Below are positions 1 through 11,749 of a stretch of DNA of 64,000 nucleotides, one piece after another; position 1 is the stretch's first letter; each line of letters opens with the position of its first letter. This DNA is from Megamerina dolium. Taxonomy: Eukaryota > Arthropoda > Insecta > Diptera > Megamerinidae. The DNA lies in NCBI GenBank assembly GCA_963854835.1, contig OY978525.1, forward strand, positions 25,567,253-25,631,252, in the 5' to 3' direction. The translations under genes were made by a program, and so were the position numbers. The notes below the pieces were generated by a model. It was not told the origin of the DNA, searched no databases, and saw only the letters and a list, made by a program, of their open reading frames with translations.

Positions 1-235
1 TCGATTTCGATTTTCGATTTCGATTTTCAAAAGCACTGATGCAGTTGTCTTGGCTCCGTAATATCGAGCGAATGGAAAAACCGTGATCCAGCCAACTAGG
101 TATGGTAGTCGGTACTAGGTGGTGAACTCGATGAGGACAAAGGCTCAGTACTTCGATGGCGAGACCAAATACTGGAGAATCTATAAACGCCTAGAAATTC
201 CAGCAGCCGCCAGTGTGCAAAAAATGGAGGTAAAA
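1..235 (+). pseudogene. 3' tail of a non-LTR retrotransposon (reverse transcriptase C-terminus), degenerate
   Basis: This stretch aligns by eye with the better copy at 58.40-58.73 kb. It has the same order of blocks: a piece reading 'YRANGK' where the family has HVERMEE, then an acidic linker, then 'TKYWRIYKRLEIP' matching 'TKYWRT-RRLEF'. In many insect non-LTR retrotransposons the motif LRWLGHVERM lies near the C-terminus of the reverse transcriptase polyprotein. Here the reading frame is broken and the part upstream is outside the window. The first 28 bases are a TCGATTT simple repeat. No function is expected. Clade is not certain; CR1-like or RTE-like are possible. Confidence 0.5.
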
Positions 236-353
236 TGAAAAAATTATGGACATTTTTCGATTTTCAAAAGCATTGATGTTAATTTTGTATGGCAGCCATT
301 CTAAGGGTTCTGTTCTAAGAAATTGTTGAGGAGGATAACAAAGGGGCATACAT

Positions 354-707
354 GGGTGTCGTAGTTCAATGGTTAGTGCGTTGGCCCTCTGATCTGTAGG
401 TTGTGAGTTCAAACCCTGACTGAAGCACAACTCTAATATCGAAATGAATTTTCTTTCGAATGATACCCATCTGTCAAGAAGCAATTGGATATTCTTCCGG
501 CAGAAATAATTTACCATGAAAAAATCTTATAAAATACGTCTGTAACAAAGCTCAGAAAAAGCGATGTGACAAGGGTTCTGCCATTCGGAATCGGCTAATA
601 TTAGTAAGTCCTTTCTAATACTATCCAAAATTTAACACTCACAACAGTACTGGATGAGAAGCTCGGGCAAAGAGCCCTTTGGGGCTTATACATTGGTCAT
701 ATATTTT
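354..707 (+). mobile_element. tRNA-derived SINE, full-length copy (S1)
   Basis: This is the most complete copy of a SINE family found throughout the window. The tRNA-like head begins GGGTGTCGTAGTTC. Its A box is near 362-380 (TAGTTCAATGGTTAGTGCG) and its B box near 404-414 (GAGTTCAAACC), as expected for an internal RNA polymerase III promoter. The tRNA-unrelated body follows, with CAGAAATAATTTACCATGAA, a CTCAGAAAAAG segment, and a conserved 3' block GAGAAGCTCGGGCAAAGAGCCC that folds into a short stem-loop. I could not assign the parent tRNA. The 3' end is T-rich rather than A-rich. An autonomous partner LINE must supply reverse transcriptase. The apparent minus-strand reading frame across 191-517 is only a chance frame through the SINE. 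Confidence 0.85.
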
Positions 708-2495
708 AGCCCTCTAGCTCTAATTAGGGTTTTTTAATGAACATTTCAATTTTGGCCTGACCGAGTCAAACCATCCGCTTATTTGAAACCTGCGCCAGAA
801 AAATATAATTTAAATTGAAATTACAACATTTCTGAGAGCAATTAAATGTAGGTACACCTATAAAACTGTATGAATTATATCAACTATAGACAAGTATGAA
901 ACAAATAAAGATTAATTCTAGTAAAAGCCCTTTTTAACCGCATTATCTACGCTATACTGAACAGTAGAAGCATACAACAATAGCACATAATCGTACATAT
1001 AGAGGAATATACCATATAGAGAAGACAATACCTGCTGACAACTTCAACAAAAAAAAAAAATTGTACAGTTAATTACATGACGCTCTAAATACAATACAAA
1101 CATACGTAATACTATATTCAAGTCATATATATGAATGGAGAGAAAATAAGAAATAAAAACAGAAATAATGTACTACATATGAAGTTGGGTAGGTATCCAC
1201 TTATTATACTATATTTGCAAAGCTACACGTATTATTTTAGTTACTCCAAAAACAAAACAAACAAAAATAATAATAATCAACCTTAAGAAGCAGAGAAATC
1301 GAGAAGGCGAGCAAGAGAGTAGTAGTATAATCGTTCAATTTAAAAATAGACTAAAGCCACGTAGAAAAGCCGCATAAATGATAAAACTATACAACAATGT
1401 AGAGAGAAAGAGAGAGTGAAATGGCAAATAATACATACACATTGACAGCAACAATTGTTACCAACTATTAGCAGAAAAAAAAAAACACACACACACACAC
1501 ACTAACAAAAGATAAGTATTAAACAAACAAACAAACAAAATAATTGTATAAAAACATTCATTGCTTTGAGCCAAATTTAAAGCAATACAACACAAAAGAG
1601 AAAAATATAAATAAAAATAAATTAGGAAAAAAACAACAAGAAGAAAACAAACCAAAATACAAATACAGCAATTTGGCCGAGTTTTATTTTGTTATGCTTA
1701 CCACCCATCTTACGAAGAGAATTTCAATGAATTTTTTTCTTTGTTTGCGATTTCTTATCTCATTTCTAGTACAGAGTATTTCAATTGAATTAGATGAGCG
1801 ACGGACGCATTGCCGGTAAAATGAACAAATAGAAGGACGGAATGAGAGAACATTTAAAATTGTCTAACAATTGTTGGCAAATTGTTAATATGTATGCGCT
1901 CATGTATCGTAGATACTAAATAGTATTTTTGTTGTCTAAGAATTTTTAATTAAATTCATCGCTAGCTAGATGATATATAACAAGCAGCATAGTACAAATA
2001 GCCATAGTATTAGTTCCACACTCAAATAGACACACACCTGTCCGTCTATCAGTGTACTTTAGCCTCTGTGGTTGAAAATGATTAATTCATCTTGCAACTT
2101 ACTTCAAAATTAAAACTACATAAATATAATGTTCATACATAGCTCTCGTAATCCATCGTGTCATGTGAGCATTAATTCCTTTCAGCAAAAAATAAAATAT
2201 GTTAAAAATTTGAATCATCATCATGATGAGCAATATTATCATCAATTTTATTAACACTAATCTTACACTAAGTAAACTTATATGAAATCTCTGAACACTA
2301 GTACAAATTCAAGATGAAATTTGGTAAAAAAAAAAAATTAAAATATTCAATAATTTTGAAAACGATAGAAATTATAAACAGATTGACAGCCAAAATATTA
2401 TTAGAAAAACGTCATGATTTGATTTCTTCATCAAAAATATCATAATAATACAGAAAAATTCAACTGAAATTTTAATATAATAGAAAAAATGCGCT
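708..2495. other. AT-rich non-coding stretch
   Basis: I see no gene here. It holds A-runs, a short (AC)n tract at about 1484-1502, AAAC repeats near 1523-1540 and TATA-rich DNA. The open frames on both strands at 1458-1819 are low-complexity Lys/Asn or Leu/Phe-rich translations of this composition. Confidence 0.6.
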
Positions 2496-2499
2496 TACA

Positions 2500-2995
2500 G
2501 TCGAAGCTATATTGAATAGTGGGCGTGGCTTGCCTTTTTACTGCCAAATTATGTATCCCTATAATATTAATCTACGTGTCAAATATGATAGCGCTAGACG
2601 AAAGACCACGTAAGTTCTGATGGTTCAAAACTAAAAAATATTTCACGACTTTGTATGGGAGCCCACATAAAATAATGGGCATGAGTCAACCATTTCTTGT
2701 AGAATGCTTTATCTCTACAATAGTAATACACTTATCAAATATGATTATCGTGATTATCGGAATACTTCGTAAATTACGACGGCATAGAGCTCTACCAAAT
2801 TTTATGACCTTGTATGGGAGCTACATTATATAATGGGCATGGCCCGCCTATTTCTTGCAAGATTAATACCCACAACAAATTCTATCCACATAACAAATGG
2901 TGTTGTTCCAGGCACAAAACTACGTAAGTTATGCCGGTTTAAAATTAAAACTAATTCCGCAACTTAGCATGGGAGCTATCCCTCAAAACTAATTC
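2500..2995 (+). repeat. Tandem array, family A (about three to four units)
   Basis: Units of about 155-165 bp carry the anchor TTTGTATGGGAGC followed by an ATGGGCATGGCCCGCC-type block. The block recurs near 2518, 2673 and 2832, and a last degenerate anchor (GCATGGGAGCTATCC) is at about 2967. Between anchors lie 'TTAATCTACGTGTCAAATATG' and 'CTACGTAAGTTATG' segments, as in the large A array at 41.3-42.8 kb. No terminal inverted repeat was seen here. Confidence 0.7.
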
Positions 2996-3114
2996 AAGGC
3001 CCCAATACAATAACAACAGCTTGAAAACAAAGTCTTAGAGTGATTATTATATTCTGAACCTGGTGGTAGACGTTGATGAAAATTGAACCCGAATTAAACT
3101 AGAAGTTTCAACTA

Positions 3115-3370
3115 TTGAATGGGGTGTTTAACGCCTTCCCAAGTGTTCTTCTTCTAAGCAATTGCCAATTCTTCCGGGAGTAAGATTTTGCCATGAAAAC
3201 GCTTCGAAAAAGAGCTCTGTGACAGAGCTCAGAAAAAGTGACGTCACAAGGGTTCAGCCGGATAATACAAGCAGGTCCCTTCTAAAGCAGTGTTGAACTT
3301 AACGCGAGCAACAGTACCAGAAGAAAAGCTCGCCCAAAGCCCTTCGGAGCCTACAAGTGCTATGTTTAAT
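3115..3370 (+). mobile_element. SINE, headless copy (S2)
   Basis: The body of the tRNA-derived SINE is clear: GCAATTGCCAATTCTTCCGG, then TTTTGCCATGAAAACGCTTC, GAGCTCTGTGACAGAGCTCA, AAGTGACGTCACAAGGGTTC and a 3' block AAAGCCCTTCGGAGCCT. The tRNA-like head with A and B boxes is missing or unrecognisable, so this copy cannot have its own pol III promoter. Confidence 0.75.
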
Positions 3371-3600
3371 ACCACACAATTTAAAGTCATTGCCTTCATA
3401 AATAAACATAGATTTTTAACAAAATACTAAAATTTGCAGTTTTTTAAACAAAATTTGGGAAATTTGTATGAAAGGTAGCATTTTGTTTCAATGCATTGTT
3501 TTCAAACTTTGGAATTCTCGTTTTTGAACCAAATTAATACCACATGAATAATATTTCCTTCATAAATACGAATAGTTTCCATACAAAATTTTCATTTTTG
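3370..3600. repeat. Two-unit direct repeat of about 166 bp
   Basis: AATACCACACAATTT...CCTTCATAAATA near 3370-3406 returns as AATACCACATGAATAA...CCTTCATAAATA near 3536-3570. The unit includes TTTGTATGAAAGGTAGCA, loosely like the anchor of family B. Confidence 0.4.
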
Positions 3601-4957
3601 AAAGTAAAAAGGAGTGGTAAAACATGGGGACTACGACCTAAAATGATGGCGTAGTCTTACAAAACTGTAATATGCCTATGTCACCTATGGTCACCTATGC
3701 CTCTCTGGCATGGTGACCGAAGGTAAATCAAATTGGGACTCAGATGATCCTTAACAGGATTCATCGAATAGTCTGTTTGAGCGTAACGGGAGCGATGAGA
3801 ACTAGCCACACAGCAGCTTTAGGAATAATCACAGGTGTCAATCCTCAACACCTTGTGGTTAAGAGAACAGCAGCCAGTGCAGCCATAAGGCTTTCGAACT
3901 CTATCCACCTGAAAGAAGGTAACCTAAAAGGACACATTAAGATTCTAGACGTAGTGTGGAATTCACCGGGCCTCACGGTTTTTGACAGGATGGATAAAAA
4001 ATGTATATTCTCCAAACTCTTCGAAGTGATCGTTCATGATCGCTCAGCGTGGAGAAACAACGAAATATTTCTAGATCAGGGCTCACAGTTATGGTACACT
4101 GATGGGTCCAAAATGGAAGATGGCAGTGCTGGAGCGAGAATTGTAGGGCCAAATTTCCGGAAGGCAATTGCAATGGGAAAAATAGATACCATTTTTCAGG
4201 CGGAGGTCCACGCCTTAGAGCTATCTGTCAGAGAATGCCTACGTAGGGGCACTCGAGGAACCAACATATGCATTCTATCGGACAGTCAGGCAGCTCTAAA
4301 ATCACTAATGAATTTCTTGCTCCAATCTAAGTTGGTTTGGGAATGATTTGAACTCCTCAACACCCTAGCAAAGAGGAACTCTGTGATTCTAATATGGGTA
4401 CCGGGACACGAGGGGCATGCAGGAAATGAAATGGCAGATTTACTGACCAAAAAGGGTGCAGACACTCCTTTCATAGGCCCAGAACCCTTCTGCGGGGTAA
4501 ATAGTAGTTTCATGAACAACTTAATATGTGAAAGGGAAAAAAGTAGTCTAACCGATTACTGGAGAACCCAAACAGGCATGCGGCAGTCGAAAAGATTCAT
4601 TGACCCTGAACATATTAAGGTTGATACTATCTTGAACCTCAGCAGAAAAGACATCAAACTGTTCACTTAACTATTAACAGGTCATTGTAAACTTAATTAT
4701 CACATGATGAAAATGGGTGTGGTAAACAACGGTCTCTGTCGACTCTGTCTCTCTGTTCTATGCAATTGCCCAGCTGTGGCTAGACGCAGACTATATTATC
4801 TAGGCAACGGATTCATAGTTCCCAGGGACCTAGTTAAAAACAATCCCACAGCAGTGACAAGATTTATAAATAGTCTTGAGATCTGCTAGTTAGGGAATAG
4901 GCTGCACAAAAGATCTTCAGGTCGCGGTGCATCATTGCCTTGATAATAATAATAATA
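3600..4957 (+). pseudogene. I-like non-LTR retrotransposon, 5'-truncated: RT thumb, RNase H, C-terminal Cys motif and (TAA)n tail
   Basis: Read in one frame from 3687 to 4889, this is the C-terminal part of ORF2 of an I/Jockey-group element with an RNase H domain. The RT-thumb signature (TWGLRPKM, then TYASLAW and VTGAMRTSHTAALG) spans about 3621-3825. RNase H follows with its acidic residues all present: YTDGSK (Asp at 4101-4103), FQAEVHALE, LSDSQAA and NEMADLL; WVPGHEGHAGN lies between the last two. A Cys-rich tail has CRLC and CNCPAVARRR, with a small deletion between them. Damage is light: stops at 3714-3716, 4344-4346 and 4668-4670, and a frame change near 3680. The element ends in TGATAATAATAATAATAA, typical of I-clade 3' ends. 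The upstream RT and endonuclease are missing by 5' truncation. Confidence 0.85.
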
Positions 4958-6755
4958 AAAAGGAGTTTTCTCTTTATTGTTCCAAAAAGAAAATTTCATT
5001 GTTTCTCAATTGTGTTAACGTTTGTAAATATTTTCACTAATTACAAAATAATTTGAATTGAAGCGACAGAGTGATTTTGTAGCGTCCATATTGCTTTACA
5101 CTGAACAAAATTGATTACATTGACGTTTGAAACCAAACATCAAATGTCAGATTTCGTCGATATAAAGGGCTCATTTGGTTTTGAAACTAACTATCCATAA
5201 CTCCATCGTATATATGTAGAAAGACATATACATATGTCTCAAGTATTAATATGAATCCACATAAAAAATTAGTGCCAAATATGTATGCACTATAAAATAT
5301 GTATAAAATAAATGACGAAAAATCCAATAAAACTATTCATCAATATATATGGGGCATATAGCAACATATCTATGAAAATATCTACATATATCTGTGTTAG
5401 TCTTTTAACATTTGTCTATACCCTACCTTATTAAAAACTTCACCAAAAAATGCATAATCTTTTGTGACGATAAGAAATTCTAGTGACCCAATTTCTAATT
5501 CTTTCTAAAAATTATATTTTCCATCATTTGGTAGCTTAAGATATAACTCTACCGAATATAGAGTGATCACATATTATATATGCAACTATAAAAAACAATT
5601 TTAAATATAATAAACAAAATTATACTATGCCTATATTTCTCTAAATAACTTCGTGTGACTAATGATATTTTCATTACATTTTTTGTGAACCGAGCGTAAC
5701 TAACAACAACAACAACAAGAGCTACTACTTATAAGTACATGCGAGCACGACAAATACATCATTAGGAAAAACGAAAAATACATGTAGAAATGTTTAATTT
5801 TTGAGAAAATGCATATGAAATTGATGAATATTTGTTGTTATGCATATACATATTAGCGAAGCCAGTCCCGGAATGCTGTGAATTAGTCTTAAATGTTGTC
5901 CCGATTATATACGTTGAATTCCGAGATCATTTAGATCGTTTTAAAAATATATGAAATATTCGATAATCACTTTCAAATTTCAAAAAAACAGAAATTATTT
6001 CATTAAATTTTCCAAATACTCATTCATAAAGTTTCTTGAACAGAAGATATAAGTACTCGTACATGGTTTGGAATAGAAATAAATAGCAAATGAAACATGC
6101 ATTTCAGCCTCCAAGCTTGAATCAAAATTAATTGAAGATTGAGAAAATATAGTTTGAACTATTTGATATTTTTTAAGATTTAATTTAAGTTGTTTTAAAG
6201 CAATTCAAATAAAAAAAAAACTTTATTGGTAGAGACTACCATTTATTTTCTAGCAACTGCAATTGAAAATTAAATAATATTTTATAAAATATCAATTTTT
6301 TAGCTTTCAGAACGATTTTACAAAAGTGATGATATCTTTTAGTCAAATGTTTGAAAAGTACCTAATTTTTTCATGGAAAAAAAAACTACTAATTCATTTA
6401 ATTCGAAACCAACGTAAACTTTGTAATAATACTTTATTTTCAATTGTTTATAGTTTTTAAATATTTTATTATTTCAGGTCTAAACAACAGGCACCCCAGA
6501 ACTTCTCACGAAAAATCTCAAGACCCGGGGTCAGCAAGAACCCTAAAAATGGCACCCCTAATGCGTATACATCTTCAGAAATTTGTGATCTATTGGTGAT
6601 ATGTGAAGGAAAAAAACACAAAAGAAAAACTATAATAATTAAAATGAGTTATATAATGGGTGATTTATTTAGGAATCCTAGAAATTTAAAATCAATTTTA
6701 TTAGATATTTTTTTTACCATACAAAAGAACCACTTTTAGCAATTCTTCTAATATT
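4958..6755. other. AT-rich non-coding stretch
   Basis: No gene or clear repeat was seen. There are a short CAA run near 5703-5718 and A-runs. The part from 6480 (CAGGCACCCCAGAACTTCTC) is less AT-rich but was not assignable. Confidence 0.5.
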
Positions 6756-6759
6756 ATCT

Positions 6760-7140
6760 CTTTAAAACGTTGGCCGTAACTGTGGCTAACATGGTCCATT
6801 TTGAGGTTCCAAGATTTTCAATGACACGTTCGAGTGTATCTAGTGGAATATTCCAAATAACACAAGTAATTTTAGCAACGGTTTTCATCAATCTGATAAC
6901 GAGCCACTTTCTATGGGCATGTCACATGGAAAATTTAAGATTAGCCAACAGTGCACTCTGCCCAGTCTGTGTGCACGGCGATAGCATGGCGGACCACTTC
7001 AGGTGGTTCTGCACTGCTTTCTCACGAATCAAGTTTGAGACCTTTGATACGGATTGCCTAAGGTCCGACTCTCTTGACCCTTGGCTCCAAAATATCTGGT
7101 TCGATTTCTCCAAGAATCAGCAGAGTTAGAACAAATTTAA
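6760..7140 (+). pseudogene. Possible C-terminal Cys-motif remnant of a non-LTR retrotransposon
   Basis: An open frame of about 119 codons contains LITSHFLWACHMENLRLANS followed by LCPVCVHGDSMADHFRWFC. This resembles the ending 'LTGH...CP.C...E...H.L..CP' found after RNase H in I- and Jockey-type elements. The Cys/His spacing C-x2-C, then H and C, fits. There is no RNase H motif upstream, so this would be a 5'-truncated scrap. It could instead be a chance frame. Confidence 0.4.
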
Positions 7141-7154
7141 ATAGATCGCAAGTA

Positions 7155-7435
7155 AAGAACAATGGACGTAATATGTCTGGTGAAAGTGCTGCGCTTGTTG
7201 CTTAGGCTTTCGATAAAACGGAATTTAGGTTTCCAATTACTCAACCGTAGCCGCTATATTCGTGGAGACTTTGGACTTTATATAGCCCCAAAGTAAAAAG
7301 TCTGAAGACGTGATATCACACGATCTAAGCTGGATTGGCTGCATGAAGAGAAAATGAAGTGCAATAATACCATGGTAATCTTGGCACCAAATGTTGTCGA
7401 AATCGCAGACTTCGATTTCTTCAGAAATCATGCAG
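7155..7435 (-). pseudogene. Tc1-like DDE transposase remnant, copy 1 (internal deletion)
   Basis: On the minus strand the frame reads FDNIWCQD, then after a deletion LRSCDITSSDFLLWGYIKSK. The latter matches the widespread insect Tc1-like signature 'PRSCDLTPLDFFLWGYVKSKV', which holds the last catalytic Asp. In the family about 45 residues separate these blocks; here only about 20 do, so an internal deletion is present. Its 3' flank (AATGGACGTAATATGTCT on the plus strand) is homologous to that of the neighbouring copy at 7.47 kb, which suggests a tandem duplication or two insertions of one family. Confidence 0.65.
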
Positions 7436-7469
7436 ATTTAAATCAAATAAAAATGAACCTCAAGCGCGG

Positions 7470-7990
7470 TATAATGGACGTGTCTTAAATATTCCTAAAA
7501 ATATGTTGCCTTCCAATTACTCAATCGTAACCAGCTTATGCTTGGAGACTTTGGGTTTTACATAGCCCCAAAAAGAAAAGTCTGCAGTTGTGATATCATA
7601 TGATATGGGTGGTCAATTCATAGGTCCAGTGTGAAATTAACTGAAATATGGCAATGTTTTCACGGGCATTGTGGCAAATAGCGTCATCTTGATGAAACCA
7701 AATGTCGTCGAGGTTATGGGCTTTCATTTCGAGCAGCAAATAGCATATCAGCATTCGTAGTTACGTTCCGAACGACTTCATTTTTAATGAAATATGGACT
7801 TGTGATTACAATAGCCCATAGAAGGGGTTGCTCCTCAACACAAATACGGTAATTATGCTTACTGAAACAGCCATTAGGCGTTAAATTGGTCTCCACTCTA
7901 AGCAAAAACACTTTCTTTAATTTCAAGACGCAATGTCCATGATAAAATACGCAACAATACTAAGCGAAAATATGACAGTTTATTGACAGC
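7470..7990 (-). pseudogene. Tc1-like DDE transposase remnant, copy 2
   Basis: The minus strand reads NYRICVEEQPLLWAIVITSP then YFIKNEVVRNVT, matching the family's 'RVTVWCGLWAGGIIGPYFFKNEAGRNVTV' region. After a stop and frame change comes NLDDIWFHQDDAICHNAREN, equivalent to 'LDDMWFQQDGATCHTARET' with the second catalytic Asp. The PRSCDLTPLD block is decayed (YHNCRLFFLGLCKTQS). There are several stops and frameshifts, so the gene is inactive. It lies head-to-tail with copy 1 (7155-7435). Confidence 0.7.
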
Positions 7991-9114
7991 CTACAGCTGT
8001 CATAAAATTTGACATATTGAAATTCGCTTGAGAGAGAAGATTCTCAAGAAATTGCAAAATTCCTGCAATTCTTACTTTTAATATTTTCTTCGAAATTCTA
8101 TCGAGCAAATAGGTAAAATAATGCATTAATACATCATTTCAATATGAAAATGAAATGGAAAATAATATAAAGGGTAGAAAAAACAGAATAAAACAAATAC
8201 ATGCGAAAAAAAGAAGTCAAAATTACAAATTGCAAATTATTCAAATATATTTTGCACACATCTGTGTAAAATGGTGGGCTGTCAGAAATGATTATTTTAA
8301 ATCATAATCCAAAAAAAAACAAAAAAATCAAATAACAAAAATTACAAGTTCTAAAAGCCAAAATAATGATAATGATGATGACGATGGGGTTTTCAAAAGA
8401 AAATCGCTCATCACGTTCCCCAACAAATACACAATATGCGTGTATGTAGAATGACACACATGAATGACGAAAACATAAATCAAAACAACAAGAAACGTAC
8501 ACATTAATTACTCAGTTAAACAACAACAACAACAAATGGACAATAACAAATCTGCAATGAATATGTAATGTGCAGCACACGAACAGAAGCTAGAGACGGT
8601 CGATCCATATTGTGTACTCGGACTCTATATGCTTATGTTGTAGACAGACAGTATCGATACGCATATTGCAAGCATTTCAACAACTACCATCATCATCGTC
8701 ATCGTGAAAATTGCAAGTCTCCTACGCTATAAAAACATACACATGCAGTGATTGTTCATATATTGTAGTACGACGACTAATCAAAATTCATTTGCCCTCT
8801 CTACCAGCACTTTCAAATGTTTCATTCTCAATCTCGTCATCAATTGAACTAAATGGATTTATTTATTTTTTTTTATTTTTTTCAGTGTATCATCGAACCA
8901 TTTATTGCATTTCTTCACTCATCTATCGTTCCATATATCCAAGGTATATTTTTTATAGGTGGTAGTTCTTCAACAATAGCAACAACTGCATGTATTTGAT
9001 TTGTGCAGCCAGGGTGGCGTGTGCTATACAAAGAAAATTTGATAGAATGGAGTACTAGGAATTAAAAAAACAAGGCTAAGCGAATAAAATCAAAAGAATA
9101 AAAAATCTTAAAAA
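7991..9114. other. Non-coding stretch with short simple repeats
   Basis: No gene was seen. CAACAACAACAACAA lies at about 8521-8535, and ATAATGATAATGATGATGAC lies near 8364. A short T-tract precedes 8885. The open frames at 8302-8502 and 8711-8965 are low-complexity. Confidence 0.5.
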
Positions 9115-10165
9115 GGTGAAACGGTTCTCCTCGTATTCATTCGAATTAATCTGATCTCGATTTGAAAACATATTTTTGTATGGGAGGTAGGGGTGTAGTT
9201 TTCTACTTGTCTATGCACTAGTAAATATAGACAAATATACCTGGTTTCAGCTTAACAGCTTTAGATTTTCTTAAACTATGTATGTAAATAAACATACTTT
9301 CGTATGGGAAGTAGGCGTGGATTTCATCTGATTCCAACCTTTTTTTAACTTTTCTACTATTTCCTAAATTTAATCGAATACACCAAATTTCAGCTTGATA
9401 TCTTCACTTTTTCTATACGCAAATCGTGAAAACATACATTTGAAAACATACTTTTATATGGGAGGTAGGTGTTGTTTTTATCCGATGTCGCCTATTTCTT
9501 AACTTGCCCATACATTAGTAAAAATAATTGTATACACCAAATTTCAACGTGATATCTTTACATTTTCATGCAAAAATGTGAAAACATACATACGGAAGCA
9601 TACATTTGTATGGGAGATAGAGCTAATTTTCATCCGATTCCTTCTATTCTTAAAGTTTTGCAATAATATGTAAATATAATCACATATATCGCAATTTATC
9701 CGCTATAGCTTAATTTTTTTATAAAAAATTCCGTCTAATAATAAAATTTTGTATGAGAGATAGGCGTTGTTTTTATCCGATTACGGTAATTTTTTATCAT
9801 GCCTATATATTAGAAAATATAATCGTGTGTAACAAATTTCAACATGGTATCTCTGCATTTTCTTTATATACATACAAAAGTATGGCTACATTTGTATGGG
9901 AAGTAGACGTTAAATATATCCGATTCAGCCCATTTTTTCAATATATCCATTCTCTTTGAAAAGTAAACTTAAGTACTAAGTTTTAGTACTATAGCTTTAT
10001 ATTCATGCGCACAATGTACAAAAACATGTTGACATTCCAAAATAGTTATACTTTTGTATGGGATGTAGGCGTGGTATTTATCCGATTCTGCCCATTTTCG
10101 AATATGCTAGTTCGTCGGTAAAAATAATCTTGTACACCAATTTTCAATAAAATGGCTTATTATAT
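9115..10165 (+). repeat. Tandem array, family B (seven units)
   Basis: The anchor TTTGTATGGGAGGTAGGCGTGG, with variants, recurs near 9175, 9299, 9450, 9605, 9748, 9890 and 10051, a spacing of 124-161 bp. Each unit continues with a TTCATCCGATT block, a TTGGTAAATATAATC block, TTTCAGCTTGATA, and AATGTGAAAACATACA. Units are diverged from each other, so the array is old. No coding function is indicated. Confidence 0.85.
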
Positions 10166-10633
10166 TTTTCTTTCACATTTAGAGCAGCGGACAGAACTGC
10201 TGCCCATTTAACACTACCTTCTAATTGCACCATACATCTCCATAAATTGAAAAATTTCAAGCATTGTATTTTTTCGTTTTAAATTTTAATCATTTTCTTT
10301 ATTTTAAAATATATTTTTCGCATCATCCGGTTATTGCAAAAATTTTATGAATTTTTGTAAATTAATAAAACTTAAAATCATATTGTTACTACAATTATAT
10401 CTATGAGTATATTCATATGCACCATATAATGCATATCAAAATATTATTGTTATAATTGTTCTGGGTTTGTGGTAAGTAAATGAATGGGCACCAAGTACTA
10501 CATTACATAATAAGCAGATGGTCCAAAGGAGAGAGACTATCGACACTTGGCGGGTGGTATTTTTAGTAATATTCAATATATTGTATTAGTTCATTATGAA
10601 ACGTTAGCTTATAGAAAAGAAATGTGTGCTTAT
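10166..10633. other. AT-rich spacer
   Basis: No gene was seen. A short inverted repeat GCAGC/GCTGC lies at 10184-10203, just after the B array. Confidence 0.4.
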
Positions 10634-11173
10634 AGCCTAGACAGACAGCAGCATTAATCCGGATTACCGGCGCACTTAATCCAGATTACCGGCGCACTTA
10701 ATCCGAATAAAATATTAACCTGACAGACGGCAGTATTGCGGATTAACTAAACTTGCTGTTTGCTGTTTTATTAGGTCTGCTTACTTTCATTACTATCACT
10801 ATCAATTTCTGTCATCTGTCACTCTCGATATTAGAAAATCTAAAAGAAGTACGTGAAGTGAAGCTATCAGAAACTTGTAAATTGACATTCATAGTTCGTA
10901 ATTGACAGCTGGATTTATTTGTTCGCCAACGCTTTTCATGTTGAAAACTGTTAACAATTGTTGAAAGTTTTTTATAAGCGAACACACCTAATATTTTGTA
11001 AAATGGGTCGAGAAAAATTCACAATAGAAAATTTTCAGCCATCGCAAATTGCCCTAATCCTCTTTTATTTTGAGAATTAACTGATAGAATTAATGCGGAT
11101 TAACTGCAATTAATGCCCGAGTTAATGCGAATTAACTCGGTAATCCGGAATTAGACTGCCGTCTGTCTAGGCT
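10634..11173. mobile_element. MITE-like element with about 36-bp terminal inverted repeats
   Basis: The left end starts AGCCTAGACAGACAGCAG and continues to CCGGATTACCG. The reverse complement of the right end starts AGCCTAGACAGACGGCAG and also continues to CCGGATTACCG. The two arms match over about 36 positions with few differences. Length is about 540 bp with no coding frame. Near the left end GGATTACCGGCGCACTTAAT occurs twice in tandem. A subterminal block GACAGACGGCAGT starts near 10723, and an identical GACGGCAGT block occurs in the right terminus on the opposite strand. I found no convincing target duplication, so the superfamily is unassigned. Confidence 0.8.
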
Positions 11174-11712
11174 GTTACGCTTCTTTCAATAAAAGTTAAA
11201 GACATATACCAAAAATATCACAATTGACTACTGGGTCAAATATTAATTTTCTTACGAATGTTGATTTGAAGAAATGAATCCATCTATCATCTTGTCAACA
11301 AATTACAATATATATTTAATTAAATTTAGAAAAATTCATAGAAATTAGAAAATACCAAGAAAAAGCATCAAATGCATTTCTTTCATTTTCATCTTCGCTG
11401 TCGTCGTAGCCATCATCTTGCTCCTCATTGTTATACAATTTTAAACAGTGCGTATGAAAAGTGCTTATTTACAACGCTTGTCAACGCGTCTACTAGAAAA
11501 AGCAATGATGAAAGAACAAAATAAAATGAAATACTTAAAATTGCATTTTTACATTTTTTACATATTTTAAAAACACTAAAAAAATGGCTAATAGCGTCGT
11601 TTTCTCTTCATCTTCGATCTACGTATAACAATAAATGACTGCCGCTAGATCAGAGTAATTATTATTGCTATCATTGTCATCATCTTTCCAATGATTATTG
11701 TCAATAATATTC

Positions 11713-11749
<37 letters not shown>

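Noticed and set aside
354..430. A functional tRNA gene
   Set aside because: The A and B boxes are tRNA-like, but the cloverleaf is imperfect and the same head occurs on several SINE copies with the same tRNA-unrelated body.
190..707. SINE sharing its 3' end with the nearby LRWLGHVERM-type retrotransposon
   Set aside because: The two occur near each other at 0-0.7 and 58.4-59.3 kb, but their 3' ends show no sequence in common that I can see.
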